Notes: generated by a model from the sequence alone, not told the origin. DNA of 64,000 bases from Sphingomonas paeninsulae (GCF_003660165.1 NZ_CP032827.1:1-64000); one strand, 5' to 3'; positions 1-10,704 are shown, numbered from the stretch's first letter. Translations and numbers: made by a program.

Positions 1-334
1 ATGATGAGCTTCGACGTACTTGTCCGCGATGTCGACGGCCTCGAAGACGCGGATCTGGCGCGGTGGATCGCCAACAACTGGGTCAAACCGGACCTGGCGG
101 ATGGGCGATATGTGTTCGAAGAAATCGATATTGCGCGCGTACATCTTATCTACGAACTGCGCGAGGAACTGGACGTCAACGAGGCAGCGCTGCCGGTCGT
201 CCTCTTGCTGCTCGATCAACTCTATGACGTGCGCCGCCACCTCCTTGAGGTTGGGCGTCGCGATCGCTGAAACGGAGCCGGCTGACCTGCACCGGGCACT
301 TCAAGTGATTGCCGCACGGCGGTCCGAGCGATGA
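1..334 (+). CDS. cbpM: Chaperone modulator CbpM, probable frameshift near the 3' end
   Basis: Small MerR-like modulator of the DnaJ-type co-chaperone CbpA. The N-terminal half has the family pattern: a tryptophan-rich WIANNWVKP stretch, then YVFEEIDIARV, then a helical region ending in LLLDQLYDVRR. The first frame stops at 270 with an atypical tail. A one-base shift near 250 continues into a tail RLGVAIAETEP that fits the family's helical end and stops at 334. The gene begins at the window edge, so the start could lie further upstream. cbpA would be expected just before it. Family assignment is from residue pattern only. Confidence 0.72.
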
Positions 335-688
335 CGCTGCAACTGCGCGGGTAATTGGCTGGTCGTGGTGGTCGCATTTAAAGAACAACCACTTTCGTTG
401 CGTCAACTTCGTCAACACCCGTCGCGGCAGGTACGTTCACGGCGCAAAAATCGTCCCGAGGTACGGATGGCGAACCGGCGGGTTCGTGACCAAGGCATTG
501 TGGGTGCCCTGAAAAAATGCGTGCCGTTGATATCCAGATTAGCTCCGCAACGGCGAACATCTTATAAATGGTCGGATCGCGCACTTCCGCGATACAATCG
601 AAGATTGAATCATTGAAGAGCCAAATGAAGAGCCATGATAGTTTTCTCACAGCTCTGACCCGTGCTCGATCAGCAAATTATTGCTCGG
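335..688. other. Intergenic region, no gene recognised
   Basis: Lies between two convergent genes. Short open frames here overlap on several strands, have no recognisable family pattern and look like noise. No copy of the 19-nt element and no clear terminator was found. Confidence 0.5.
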
Positions 689-1369
689 TCAAAAGGGGGT
701 CGGGATTTGCGTCATGAAGCGGCACTTCGTCGACCCCCATTTCCGGCGGTAGATATGCCCATGAACATTTGCTCCTCCTAGGGACCGAAGGAGTTCGATT
801 TTTGCCTTCTCATCGCGATCGTCTGTGGTTCGCACCCATAACAGCAACCCACCCTTTGTGAGTTGCTCCTCGATATGATCTGCGTGGTGTTTGCCCACCA
901 TGCGCGCTGCAACTGCACCGAAGCCACCACCGAAGGCACCACCTGCCAATCCCGCGACGGCTGCCGCGAGTATCCACCCGCCGCTAGCGAATATTGCAAC
1001 AAGCGCCGCGGTTGCACCGATATATACTGGTATGGCGATCACTGCGCCAACCCCCTCGGCCATTTCGTAGCGGCTTACCTCAATGCCCTTTTCGACATTG
1101 TCGGCATCCGACGACTGCGAAGTCCGCCGGAAAAGATGCCCGAGCTTGCTGTCTATCGTCTCCGCGCTGGACATGACGCTGATCGCAGCCCGGTCGACTC
1201 CGGAGATTTCCAGTCTTTCGATCGCAGTCTCGAGTGCGCTGGGATCATCGAATACAGCGACTACCTCTCGGAGGGCAAAAACCTGCTCGCCAGAGCCTGG
1301 TGTCACCGCTCGCTCATTTTGCATTGTAGCCGTCCCGATATAATGGCTTGGTTTTGGGTTTTTTGGCAA
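689..1369 (-). CDS. General stress protein with YflT/DUF1269-like domain and glycine-rich membrane segment
   Basis: About 226 residues. The N-terminal part (EVVAVFDDPSALETAIERL, then SGVDRAAISVM) matches the general-stress or heat-induced YflT-type fold that reads as a permuted ferredoxin-like domain. A long Gly/Ala-rich hydrophobic stretch (residues about 105-160, e.g. GGWILAAAVAGLAGGAFGGG) could form a glycine-zipper membrane hairpin. The C-terminus returns to a soluble strand-helix pattern (LLLWVRTTDDRDEKAKIELL). Start may be Met1 or the internal Met at 1324. It follows a small gene at 1381-1779, and both probably depend on the element at 1822. Exact function unknown. Confidence 0.68.
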   Translation of the reverse strand: MPKNPKPSHYIGTATMQNERAVTPGSGEQVFALREVVAVFDDPSALETAIERLEISGVDRAAISVMSSAETIDSKLGHLFRRTSQSSDADNVEKGIEVSRYEMAEGVGAVIAIPVYIGATAALVAIFASGGWILAAAVAGLAGGAFGGGFGAVAARMVGKHHADHIEEQLTKGGLLLWVRTTDDRDEKAKIELLRSLGGANVHGHIYRRKWGSTKCRFMTQIPTPF

Positions 1370-1380
1370 TCACGATGCAC

Positions 1381-1779
1381 TCATTTGGCGTCCGGGGGCA
1401 GGGTCAACATGATTGCCTCCACTTGTTTGCTGATTTGCTTGGTTCGGTTCGCGGGATTGTACCCCGCGCCGCCGCTTGCCTTCCGGCCCTCACACTCCGC
1501 TGCTATGAGAATATTTGTGATCTGGGAGGAACTCAGCCTCGCGTCGCGTCGATGTAGGGCTCGGGCACTCTCAGCAATGGCATTCTCATTGTCCGGGCCG
1601 GCGAGCATTCCAGCAAGTGACCTTACTTGCTCTGCCCCGCCGACCGATGCAGGGCGACCATTGATGGATTTGGACATTCGGTTGCCGTAGATTCTGGCGC
1701 GCAGGCAGCCAACGTTAGGGTAAATACCAATATTGTTTCCGCCCGCATTGTCGGCCTCTCGGTTCAAACCACTCATCAT
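1381..1779 (-). CDS. Hypothetical small protein
   Basis: I do not recognise the family. The better start is probably the internal ATG at 1677 (MSKSINGRPASVGG), giving about 98 residues. The longer frame from 1779 begins with an unconserved-looking leader. The product is hydrophilic with short helical segments (ESARALHRRDARL, then SSQITNILIAAECEG) and no signal peptide or membrane span. It is a convincing gene mainly because a perfect copy of the 19-nt element core lies immediately upstream and the stress-protein gene follows 11 nt after its stop. Confidence 0.5.
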   Translation of the reverse strand: MMSGLNREADNAGGNNIGIYPNVGCLRARIYGNRMSKSINGRPASVGGAEQVRSLAGMLAGPDNENAIAESARALHRRDARLSSSQITNILIAAECEGRKASGGAGYNPANRTKQISKQVEAIMLTLPPDAK

Positions 1780-1821
1780 TTGCTGTCGAAGCTATCCATA
1801 TCGGCGATCAACGAACGGAGT

Positions 1822-1840
1822 TAGGCTCGGAAACTACTCA
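1822..1840 (-). promoter_or_regulatory. FixJ-type box, site 1
   Basis: On the minus strand the core reads TGAGTAGTTTCCG, followed by AGCCTA. It points to the small hypothetical gene (start 1779 or 1677) and the stress-protein gene behind it. Confidence 0.8.
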
Positions 1841-1956
1841 AGTTCTTCTATGAAGCTTCGCGCCTGATGCCGCGGACAGGGGTATGGGCATCTTCCCTCG
1901 CTCATGGTTGCTCTGCTAATTGGATTGCATTGCCCCCTCGATATCCCTCGGCCTGG

Positions 1957-2614
1957 TCAAAACCTACCCGCGATACCGTTCCAGTGCGCGAGGACGGCCA
2001 GTCGGGGTGACTGGGATTGAATGCCAGCACACTTACCGATGCCGGGTCCAGTTGAAGATGCTGTGCTGCTGCGACCGGCAAGCCGATCCATCGGGCGGCG
2101 AGACTGCAGCCGAATTGTCCGTGCGAAAAGACCAAGACGCTACCCGATAGTGTCCGCAGCGAAGCGATGACGCAGTCCGCCCGCAACATCACATCCGAAC
2201 GCTTTCGCCTCCGGGGCACCCGTCCTGATAGACGTTCCAGTCCGGCCGATCCTTGCGGATGTCGCTCGAACGCCTGCCTTCATAGTCGCCGTAATCCCAC
2301 TCGGTGAGATCGGCGCATTCGGCTGCAACGTCGCCAAATCCCGAAAGCTCGCAGGTCCGGCGCGCGCGCAGGGCGGGACTGGTCAGCACATGATCAAACT
2401 CGATGACTCCCAACACGGACGCGAGGGCAACCGCCTGCTCCTCGCCGTGCTCGGTCAATGGAATGTCGGTATTCCCGGTGCTGTCCGGTCAGAGACCAGG
2501 CTGTTTCGCCATGGGCACTAGATAAATTTCCAGGGGGTCTCCCCTGCCGGAATGGCCATGGGGTTGCACACTGCTCTTGTCGACCGTCTCTTTTTGGGGG
2601 GCGTCCATATCCAT
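1957..2614 (-). CDS. Histidine phosphatase family protein (phosphoglycerate mutase-like), frameshifted
   Basis: Phosphatase of the RHG family acting through a phosphohistidine. The reading frame must be repaired at about 2510 (restoring IYLVRHGETAW), 2478 (restoring TGQHTGNTDIPLTEHGEE), 2197 and 2000. After repair it shows the catalytic RHGET near residue 33, the LTSPALRARRT helix and the second catalytic FSHGQF. The repaired C-terminus VLAHWNGIAGRF ends at 1957. The start ATG at 2614 overlaps the aldolase stop (TGATG), so translation is probably coupled. The substrate may be a sugar phosphate, given the aldolase and phosphoketolase genes upstream, but this is inference. Confidence 0.75.
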
Positions 2615-3657
2615 CAGGAGGCCTTGCGATAGCCTTGGTCCGATTCCATCGCCGCGTCATACGTGCCGCGCAGCGCAGCATGGTTGCACAGCGCGCGGTG
2701 GAGGAGCGCCCGTTGCGCCGCATTCGCGTTCGAACCCTTGCCACGCCAAATGTCCAGCGCGGGCTGCTGGATGGCACGCGCGAACGAAAAGACCAGCGGC
2801 CAGGGTGCCGCATCGCGCAGCAATATAGCATTCATTGCATTGAGCCGCGCCGATGCAAGTTCGGCTGATTGGCCGCCGGAAAGGAATGCCACGCCTGCGA
2901 CAGTGGGCGGTATCGCCTTAAGCAGGCAGTCAATTGTCGCCACTGCGACAATCTCTACCGGCGCCTGTATTGAGCAGTCGAGGCCGGGCAGGACCATGTT
3001 GGCTTTGAGGATGACACCTTCGAGCAGCACCCTTGGACGTGGAGTTCCGAACAGCACGGTCAGTACATCGCCGGTCACCGAACGCGATCGTTCGAGCGGA
3101 TGAGCGCCCGTCATAAGCACTTCCGGCTCAACGATCGGCACCATCCCGGCCTCCTGGCACAGTGCCGCATAGCGGGCGAGTGCCTGCATGTTGGTGCGAA
3201 TGCAGGCAAGGCTGGGATGATCGCCATCCAGACCGATGACCGCGCGCCACTTGGCGAACCGTGCGCCCATGCCAGCATAGTCCGCGAGCCTGTCGCGCAG
3301 GCCGTCGAGACCCTCGGTGACCTTCTCGCCGACGTGGAGCGCCAGCGGCTTCGCGCCGATGTCGACCTTGATACCGGGAATGATGCCCGCATCGATCAAA
3401 CGGTCGATCAGTCGTCGACCACGATGATCGCATTGCCGGATCGTTTCGTCATAAAGGATTGCGCGCTGATGCTGTCACCGAGTCCCGGTGCGGTCACGAG
3501 CAACTCGCGCCAGGCGCGCCGCATCTCGACCGTCTGCGGTATGTCCAGTGCAGCGAAGCGTCGATTGCAGGTCGGACTGCTCTCGTCCATCGCGAGCAGA
3601 CCTTTGCCGCTTGCAACAAGGCTGCTGGCGCATGTGATGAGTTTCCTGCCGGTTCAT
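2614..3657 (-). CDS. Class I fructose-bisphosphate aldolase, two apparent frameshifts
   Basis: Cleaves fructose 1,6-bisphosphate to dihydroxyacetone phosphate and glyceraldehyde 3-phosphate through a lysine Schiff base, in the cytosol. Recognisable blocks: [16 protein letters not shown] near the N-terminus, [30 protein letters not shown], then the Schiff-base segment [10 protein letters not shown] and FLSGGQS. The length of about 347 residues fits the class I family. The start ATG at 3657 overlaps the phosphoketolase stop (ATGA). Frames must be joined at about 3615 (one G short in TTGGTTGC) and 3470 (one G short in AGCGGCGC). It is the middle gene of a three-gene operon behind the element at 6203. 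Confidence 0.88.
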
Positions 3658-6091
3658 GCGGAACGGCCGGCCGACCCCTCCCAGGTCCAATTGATGATTT
3701 CGGGCAGGTCCTCGCATGCTTGTCGATGTAATGCTTATGCTCGATCAGCTTGTCGCGCATGAGTTGCTGGAGATAGGCACCTTTGGTTCCGAGGTTCGGC
3801 ACGCGATCGACAACGTCCTGGACAAGATGGAAGCGATCGAGCTCGTTTTGGACGCGCATGTCGAACGCCGTGGTGATCGTGCCTTCCTCCTTGTAGCCGC
3901 GGACATGGAGATTGTGATTGGTACGGCGGTAGGTGAGACGGTGAACCAGCCAGGGATAGCCGTGGAAGCCGAAAACGATCGGCTTGTCCGTGGTAAAGAG
4001 TTGATCATAGGCTCGCTCGCTCAGCCCATGCGGATGTTCCGAACAGGGTTGAAGTCGCATCAGATCGACGACGTTGATGACGCGGATCCTGAGCTCGGGA
4101 AGATGTTCGCGCAGGATCGAAACGGCCGCAAGAATTTCTAGCGTCGGTGTATCGCCGCAGCAGGCCATGACGACATCGGGATCCTCTTCCTGGTCGTTGC
4201 TCGCCCATTGCCAGATGCCGAGCCCCTCTGTGCAATGGATGACGGCGGCCTCCATCGACAGCCACTGCGGCAAAGCATGCTTGCCGGCGACGACCACGTT
4301 CACATAGTGGCGGCTGCGCAGGCAGTGATCGAATACCGAGAGCAGGCAGTTGGCGTCGGCCGGAAGATAGACACGGACAATGTCGGCCTTCTTGTTGATG
4401 ACATGATCGAGAAAACCGGGATCCTGATGGGTGAAGCCGTTATGATCCTGCTGCCAGACATGCGAGGCGAGCAGGTAGTTCAGCGAAGCGATAGGCCGGC
4501 GCCACGGCAGCTCGGACGTTACCTTGAGCCACTTGGCGTGCTGGCTGAACATCGAATCGACGATGCGGATGAAAGCTTCGTAGCTGTTGAACAGGCCGTG
4601 GCGCCCGGTCAGTAGATAGCCCTCCAGCCAACCTTCGCACTGATGCTCGCTCAGCATCGAATCGAGCACGCCGCCTGTGGGCGCGAGGAATTCGTCGTCC
4701 TCAACGGTGCGCGCGTCCCACTGGCGCGGCGTCACCTCGAACACGGCGCCCAGGAGGTTGGACAAGGTTTCATCCGGTCCAAAGATGCGGAAGTTACGCG
4801 GCTCCGCATTTAGCGCAGATACGTCGCGCAGAAATTTGCCGAGCACCATGGTATCTTGGGCCTTGACGGCGCCTGGCGCAGGTATGGCGACCGCGTAGTC
4901 GCGGAAGTCCGGCATGACCAGGTCGCGAAGTAGCGCGCCGCCATTGGCATGCGGATTGGCCCCCATCCGGCGGTTCCCGTTGGGCGCTAGCTCGGCCAGT
5001 TCCGCGATCAAGCGTCCTTGCTCGTCGAACAGTTCCGGGCTTGTAGCTTCGCATCCAGCTTTCGAGCTGAGCGACGTGTTCGGGGTGGTCCGCGTTCACC
5101 AGCAACGGCACCTGGTGTGCCCGGAACGTTCCCTCGATCTTCAGCCCGTCTACCATCTTCGGCCCGGTCCAGCCCTTTGGCGAGCGCAGCACGATCATCG
5201 GCCAGCGGGGGCGGCCGGTATCCTGGCCCGATCGAGCCTTCTGCTGAATGGCGTGAATCCTCGATGACCTGATCCATCGTCGCGGCCATCAGGCGGTGCA
5301 TCGTCTCCGGGTCGTCGCCCTCAACGAAATAGGGGATCCAACCGCAGCCTCGAATGAACTGTTCGAGCTCGTCGGGTTCGATTCGTGCGAGCAGGGTAGG
5401 ATTGCTGATCTTGAAGCCATTGAGATGGAGGATCGGCAGAACCGCGCCGTCGGTGACGGGATTGAGCAACTTGTTGGACTGCCAGGCTGTGGCGAGCGGC
5501 CGGTCTCGGCCTCGCCGTCGCCGACAACACAGGCAACGATCAGGCCGGGGTTGTCGAACGCGGCACCGAACGCATGACTGAGCGAATAGCCAAGTTCGCC
5601 GCCCTCGTGGATCGAACCCGGCGTGGTGGGCGCCACGTGGCTTGAGATTCCGCCGGGGAACGAGAATTGCGTGAACAGCTTCTTCAGGCCGGCCACGTCC
5701 TGCGTGACGTTGGGGTAGACCTCGCTCCAGGTGCCTTCCAGGTAAACGTTGCCGACAATGGCGGGCCCTCCGTGCCCCGGGCCGGCGATGTAGAACATGT
5801 CGAGGTCGCAGCGTTTTATGATGCGGTTCAGGTGGGCGTAGATGAAGTTCTGACCCGGTGTCGTGCCCCAGTGTCCCACCACCAGCGGCTTCACATGAGC
5901 CAGCGTCAGCGGTTCGCGAAGCAGCGGGTTATCATAAAGGTAGATCTGCCGACCGACAGGTAATTGGCCGCGCGCCAATAGGCATCGATCAGGCGCACTT
6001 CCTCGGCATCCAACGTGAACTGGCCCGCTGTCAGCGCCGACTCTGATGAGGCGGGGTGTTCGGCTTCGGGCGTTGTAATCATCACGTCCAT
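3654..6091 (-). CDS. xfp: Phosphoketolase (xylulose 5-phosphate/fructose 6-phosphate), five apparent frameshifts
   Basis: Thiamine-diphosphate enzyme that splits xylulose 5-phosphate or fructose 6-phosphate with phosphate, giving acetyl phosphate plus glyceraldehyde 3-phosphate or erythrose 4-phosphate. Spans about 812 codons, normal for the family. Signature blocks in order: [90 protein letters not shown], and [11 protein letters not shown]. Joins are needed near 5950, 5500, 5258, 5042 and 3711. Each looks like a missing base or two in a short run, so this is probably an intact gene with consensus errors. The start is the ATG at 6091 ([11 protein letters not shown]). First gene of the operon, 118 nt after the box at 6203. 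Confidence 0.92.
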
Positions 6092-6202
6092 TTTTTTCGT
6101 CCTCGCGGATGTCGTCCTGCACCCGCCACTTCGCGGCGCGGCGCGGCCAACTTTAAGGTGTAGGGGGCAGAGAGACGTTACCCGGGCGCACGCGCCAACC
6201 GA

Positions 6203-6221
6203 CAGTGTCGGAATCTACTCA
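6203..6221 (-). promoter_or_regulatory. FixJ-type box, site 2
   Basis: Minus-strand core TGAGTAGATTCCG followed by ACACTG, a full match. It points at the phosphoketolase operon, 118 nt before its start. The divergent manA gene begins 149 nt on the other side and has no box of its own. Confidence 0.85.
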
Positions 6222-6369
6222 GGCAGGCAGAAGCCCGGGCTTCGATGCTCAAAGTGTCAGATCGCGCAGCAGTCACATCCATTCCCGATGTTCAGCCGCC
6301 CGCGGACATGCGCTTTGGGTAGTTTCCGATGCTGCTGCTCCAGCCGTTTTGGGCGCAAAGAGTCTAACC

Positions 6370-7362
6370 ATGACCGAGACCATTTTCACGCCACTACGCT
6401 TCGAACCCATCTGCCAGTATCGGCTGTGGGGAGGTCGGCGCCTTGCGGGCTGGCTCGGCGCGCCGCTGCCCGGTGACGGGCCAATCGGCGAGGCCTGGCT
6501 GTTGAGCGACCGAGACGACAATCCCAGCCGAGTGTCGGATGGGCCGCTGAGGGGCAGTACTCTTGCGAAACTGATCGAGGCGTCTCCCACAGCCATCCTG
6601 GGGAACTTGGCTCCGCGCTTCCGGCGCTTTCCGCTGCTGCTAAAGTATCTCGACGTGTCGGCGATGTTGTCGGTGCAGGTGCATCCGTCCGATCACCAGC
6701 CCGACCTCATTCCTGAGCGAGAAACGGCTAAAACCGAGGGCTGGGTGGTCTTGGAGGCCGAGCCGCGCAGCCGCATTTATGCCGGGCTTCAACCGGGCGT
6801 CGCTGCCTCTGCGCTGCGTGCCTTATCGCAGGCGACGGTGGATGACGCGCTGCCGAGCTTTACGCCGTCGCTTGGGGAGAGCGTGTTGATCGAAGCGGGC
6901 GACGTTCATTCGCTCGGCGATGGCGTGGTCGTGCTCGAAGTCCAGCAGAACAGCGACGTCACTTTCCGCCTTTACGACTGGGATCATATCGATCCGAAGA
7001 CAAACGCGCATCGACCGCTCCAAGTCGAGCAGGCGCTGCGGTGCGTCAATCTGGCGCAAGGTGTCATTCGACCGACCGTGCCGCAGACCGAGGAAACCGG
7101 ATCGGTTCGGCGCGATCGCCTGCTCGACTGCCCGCACTTCCGATTGTGGCGCATCACGGCATCGGTGCCGTATCCGGTGGGCAGAGCGGACACGCCAACC
7201 GTGCTGGTGTGCATCGATGGAAGCGGTAACGTGGAACATGACCATCGCGATTTCGCGATGAACAAAGGCGCGGTGTTACTGCTGCCTGCGGCGACCGGTG
7301 TGTGCCGGTTCCGGCCAGAAGGGGACGCAACGCTGATCGAGATCATGGTCCCGCATTCCTGA
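6370..7362 (+). CDS. manA: Class I mannose-6-phosphate isomerase
   Basis: Interconverts mannose 6-phosphate and fructose 6-phosphate using zinc. The 330-residue product starts at the ATG at 6370 with FEPICQYRLWGG, the usual N-terminal signature. The metal-binding region SVQVHPSDHQ (about residue 102) and the later IEAGDVHSLGDG (about 177) supply Gln, His and His ligands. A cupin-like C-terminal half closes the protein. The reading frame is intact. It diverges from the phosphoketolase operon and feeds, or draws from, the same hexose-phosphate pool. Together with the PMM-like phosphatase, GH130 and the glycosyltransferase further on, it suggests mannose-containing glycan metabolism. Confidence 0.9.
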   Translation: MTETIFTPLRFEPICQYRLWGGRRLAGWLGAPLPGDGPIGEAWLLSDRDDNPSRVSDGPLRGSTLAKLIEASPTAILGNLAPRFRRFPLLLKYLDVSAMLSVQVHPSDHQPDLIPERETAKTEGWVVLEAEPRSRIYAGLQPGVAASALRALSQATVDDALPSFTPSLGESVLIEAGDVHSLGDGVVVLEVQQNSDVTFRLYDWDHIDPKTNAHRPLQVEQALRCVNLAQGVIRPTVPQTEETGSVRRDRLLDCPHFRLWRITASVPYPVGRADTPTVLVCIDGSGNVEHDHRDFAMNKGAVLLLPAATGVCRFRPEGDATLIEIMVPHS

Positions 7363-7603
7363 CGTGATCGGTTCATGCTTCGTGGCGAATTGAGCGCCGC
7401 TCCCGGAGTTTTCGAGACTGGAGTCCGATCGTGAGTCGTCTACCCTGGCTCCAGCGGAAGATTAGCAGGAGCGAGGCAACCAAGCCCAATTCATGACATC
7501 GTTGCGGGCAACCGTTGACGGCATGAACGCTGACCCGCTGGCCAAGCTGCTGTCCCAGCGCCCCCAGCAACGAAGTGTCGCGAGCGGCGCCGGGAGAAAG
7601 TGC

Positions 7604-8050
7604 TCAATAGAAGTCGGCCACGCGCGGCGAATTGGCTCTGCATGCTCGGCGATTGCCATGGTGGCAGGCGGCAACCTGGCGGCGCCACGCCGCCATCGCA
7701 GTGGCGTACGCCCTTTGCTGCCGTGCATAGCGCCGATCGTAACGGTTCACAGCACGATGATACCGCGCCATTACCGCGGCCTGATAGGCTCGTCGGTCCA
7801 TTCTGTCTTGCGCGCGCGCACGCGACCTCATCCGGTAATATTTGCCGTTGGCACGGTTCAGTTGGTTCGCCGTTGTTCTTGGACGTGCCGATGCGGAGCT
7901 CGTCTCGCGGGTCGGCATGTCACTACGCTTGGCGGCCGAGGGCATCGTGTCGGTTCTGCTGGTTTCGGGACGCATTGTTCCGGCTTGGGCAAACGCCGAC
8001 CCGCTCGAACTGGCGAGGATGGCAGCAAATAATAGAGCTTTTATCGACAT
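7604..8050 (-). CDS. Secreted basic Arg/Tyr-rich protein of unknown function
   Basis: 148 residues with a clear Sec signal peptide: MSIKALLFAAILASSSGSAFA with cleavage after AFA. The mature part has a Ser/Thr/Arg-rich linker, then a very basic helical region with repeated tyrosines and arginines (RRAYQAAVMARYHRAV, then RRYARQQRAYATAMAAW), two cysteines near the end (ACHHGNRRAC) and a terminal ADFY. I recall similar RQQRAY...AMAAWR...ADFY proteins in sphingomonads but know no function for them. Likely periplasmic. A perfect box lies 116 nt upstream. Confidence 0.62.
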   Translation of the reverse strand: MSIKALLFAAILASSSGSAFAQAGTMRPETSRTDTMPSAAKRSDMPTRETSSASARPRTTANQLNRANGKYYRMRSRARAQDRMDRRAYQAAVMARYHRAVNRYDRRYARQQRAYATAMAAWRRQVAACHHGNRRACRANSPRVADFY

Positions 8051-8159
8051 GCTTGGCTTCCTTCCGTTACCCGCTCAGCAAGAGGCGTCGTGCCCTTCGC
8101 ATTAAAGCGTGTGTGATTTTATCCTGGACGCATGGCTAACCGGATCGGATGTCGGCCAT

Positions 8160-8178
8160 CAGGTTCGGAAACTACGCA
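8160..8178 (-). promoter_or_regulatory. FixJ-type box, site 3
   Basis: Minus-strand core TGCGTAGTTTCCG followed by AACCTG, a full match. It overlaps the stop codon of the preceding glycosidase-like gene and points to the secreted protein gene starting at 8050. Confidence 0.82.
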
Positions 8179-9322
8179 TGCGGGGCTTTTTCAACCCGTG
8201 TTTCAGGCGATCCGTCGATACTCAGGGCTGTTTGCCAGTGGGGCGCGAGCAGATTTAAGTCTGCTGTTGCTAGCCGAGACGTCAGTTCCATCGCATTCAT
8301 GTCGGCCGCAGCGAGCAAGGCCGAGACGACAGATTCTGCACCGCAATTGGCATTCACCCGGTCAGGATGCAGGCCATCACAGCAGCGGCCGGTTTTCGGG
8401 TCGAGCAAGGCCAGGCCCAAATCATTTTCCCCCAGGAGCCAGCGCCAGGCTCGGTCAGCGTCGGTCCGATACCGGGGAGCACCGGTTATCTCATAGGCAA
8501 TCCGGCAAGCCGCGACGGTCGCCGCGACTTCGAGCGGCTGCTGATCGAACGGCTCGGGTCCGGCATGGGGCGCGCCAAAGCTGTCCGATCCGACCGGGCG
8601 GAACAATCCCGTCTCGCCCGTTTGCAGCTCCAGCAGCCAGTTCAGGCTCCTGACACCGCGTCGATCAGGTGCTGATCCCGTCGTGCATGCCCCGCTGTCA
8701 GCAGGGCCTGAGGGAGCCGCGCGTTGTCATAGGCCAAGACATCCTCAAACCAGATCCAGTTTGCATGTGCCTCGCGTTCCAGAAGGTCGACCAATTGCCC
8801 GGTCAGGCGGTCGCACATCCGTGTGGCAACCGGGTCGCCCGGTCGGGTGTCCTCAAACGCACATAGTCCCATTATGGCAAAAGCCCACCCACGCGGCGAT
8901 CGAAAGGTCGCCATCGCCGGGTAGCTTTTCTGGAGCAGCAATCGGGCCCATTATCGCCGCAGGGGGGAGGGATCGTCGCGGCTGCAAACGCCGAGCGCCC
9001 ACAGCGTTCGGCCGTGGCTGTCTTCCGAGCCCTGTGGTTCGAGCCAGTTGCGGTTGTAGCCCATGAAGTTGCGGAACCGGCGCTCGTCCGGATTCCAAGC
9101 GTACTGAATGAACGCGACGAAACGATTGCCCAACATTTCTGCGTCGATATCCTCGCCTTCGGCGGCCAGGCTATAGCTGGCAAGCAACGCGCGGGCATTG
9201 TCGTCGATGCAATAGCCGTGGGCGAGATCTGCGGTATCCAGAACGGCGTGCTGGAAGATGCCCGTGTCATCGCACAGGGCGCGAAAATACTTCGGTGAAA
9301 TGTAATGCATGTGGTCGCTCAT
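8172..9322 (-). CDS. Six-hairpin glycosidase-like protein linked to a glycosyltransferase; interrupted frame
   Basis: About 383 codons. The pattern of repeated helical hairpins with conserved acidic and aromatic positions (HGYCIDDNARALL, MGYNRNWLEPQGSEDSHGRTLWALG, WIWFEDVLAYDNARLPQALL, GPEPFDQQPLEVAATVAA) resembles the alpha-alpha barrel proteins encoded beside family 1 glycosyltransferases. The frame is broken twice: an in-frame TAA at 8951-8953 and a one-base loss near 8655 (restoring RSLNWLLELQTGE). Its ATG overlaps the glycosyltransferase stop (ATGA at 9319-9322), so they form an operon. Probable role: modifying or trimming a mannose-type glycan (inference). Confidence 0.66.
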
Positions 9323-10616
9323 GCCGCGGAGAGCCTGAGGTCTGCACGACTTTCGGTCGCTCGCACCTTGCGACCAACGGCGTCAAAGAAGAGATCGAGA
9401 TAGAGTTCGGCCGTGCGCTGCCAGGTCATGGCGCGCCCTTCCTGGTAGCTTCGCCGGCTGATAACGTTTCGCCGATTTGGGTCTGCCAGTAGACCCGAGA
9501 CCGCCCGGCCGGTTGCCTCGTAATCGCCAAAAGGGACCAAGACCCCGCGTCCGTCGGCCAGCAATTCGGCGGCATGCCAATATGGGGTCGAGACGATGGG
9601 CCGGCCGAGCCCAAAGCTGTAGGCCAGCGTGCCCGACGTCAGCTGCATTTCGGAAAGATAGGGCGTTACATAAACATCGCACATCGCGATAAAATCGAGT
9701 AGCTCGGCGCGTTCGACGAACTGGTTGATGAACAGGATGCTGTCTGCCACGCCCAGCGCTTTGGCTCTGGCAGCCAGGCTATCCCGATAAGGCTCGCCAT
9801 TGTCACGCAGGAGATTCGGATGGGTGGCGCCGAGCACGATGTAGAGCGCGTCGGGGCAGGATCGCAGGATCATCGGCATGGCGTCGATCATCACTTCGAT
9901 GCCCTTGTTCGGGCTCAACAGCCCGAAGGTGAGGATGACGGTGCGGCCGGCAAAGCCGAGCCTTTCCTTCATCCGTTCGGAAGGAACGATCTTTACGTCG
10001 GGTATGCCGTGGGGGATGACATCGATCTTGCGCGGATCGACGTTATAGTTGCCAGCCAGCAGGCGCGCCCCTTTTGCCGCCATCACGACGACCCGCGAAG
10101 AGGCGCGACCGATGCGATCAATCACGTTGCGCTGCATTATGGAGGGCGCTGCGAGGATGGTGTGCAGGGTGGTGACCAACGGCGCCCGAAGATGCTCGAC
10201 GAGGCGCAGAATATGGCTCCCGTCGGGGCCGCCAAAGATGCCGAATTCATGCTGCAGCGAGACTACGTCGAAAGGCCCGGCATTCAGGAAGCGAGCGGCG
10301 GCATCATACGCTAGCGGGTCTTCGTCCGCGATCGACAGTGCGACGCTGGCTGGATAATCATATTCCTGCACTCGGTCAGTCATGGCGATGATTGATGCTC
10401 CGCCAACGCGGGTGATTGGTCCAACGCTTGCTGAAGATCGGTGGTAAAGGTGGCGATGCCGCAGAGCCGGGGGAGCGAGTTTCCGATCAGCGCGATGTCG
10501 AGCTGCGCAATGCTGGCTGGCCGCTTGGAGAAAAGACCGACAGCGCCGAGCGGGTCTGTATTGGTGCCTTCCGGTCCGCATGGGTCAATTGTGCGCTGTT
10601 GCTCCAGGAACGGCAT
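9319..10616 (-). CDS. GT-B glycosyltransferase, family 1/4, one apparent frameshift
   Basis: About 432 codons. Typical GT-B family features: LIGNSLPRLCGIATFTTDL (glycine-rich acceptor loop) at the N-terminus, VSLQHEFGIFGG, VVTTLHTIL, VIPHGIPDV at the hinge, then ILTFGLLSPNKGIEVMIDAM and the nucleotide-sugar site YVTPYLSEMQLTSGTLAYSFGLGRPIVSTPYWHA. The N-terminal frame from ATG 10616 joins the main frame at about 10398. The donor sugar cannot be told from sequence. It shares an operon with the six-hairpin protein and sits 76 nt after the box at 10686. Confidence 0.86.
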
Positions 10617-10685
10617 TGGGCGAACTCCCGAAGGGATGAATGGGCTTATTCTGGATATATGTTGATGCCAGGCCGGTAGACGCGC

Positions 10686-10704
10686 CAGCGCCGGAATCTA
10701 CTCA
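10686..10704 (-). promoter_or_regulatory. FixJ-type box, site 4
   Basis: Minus-strand core TGAGTAGATTCCG followed by GCGCTG. It points to the glycosyltransferase operon (start 10616). Confidence 0.83.
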
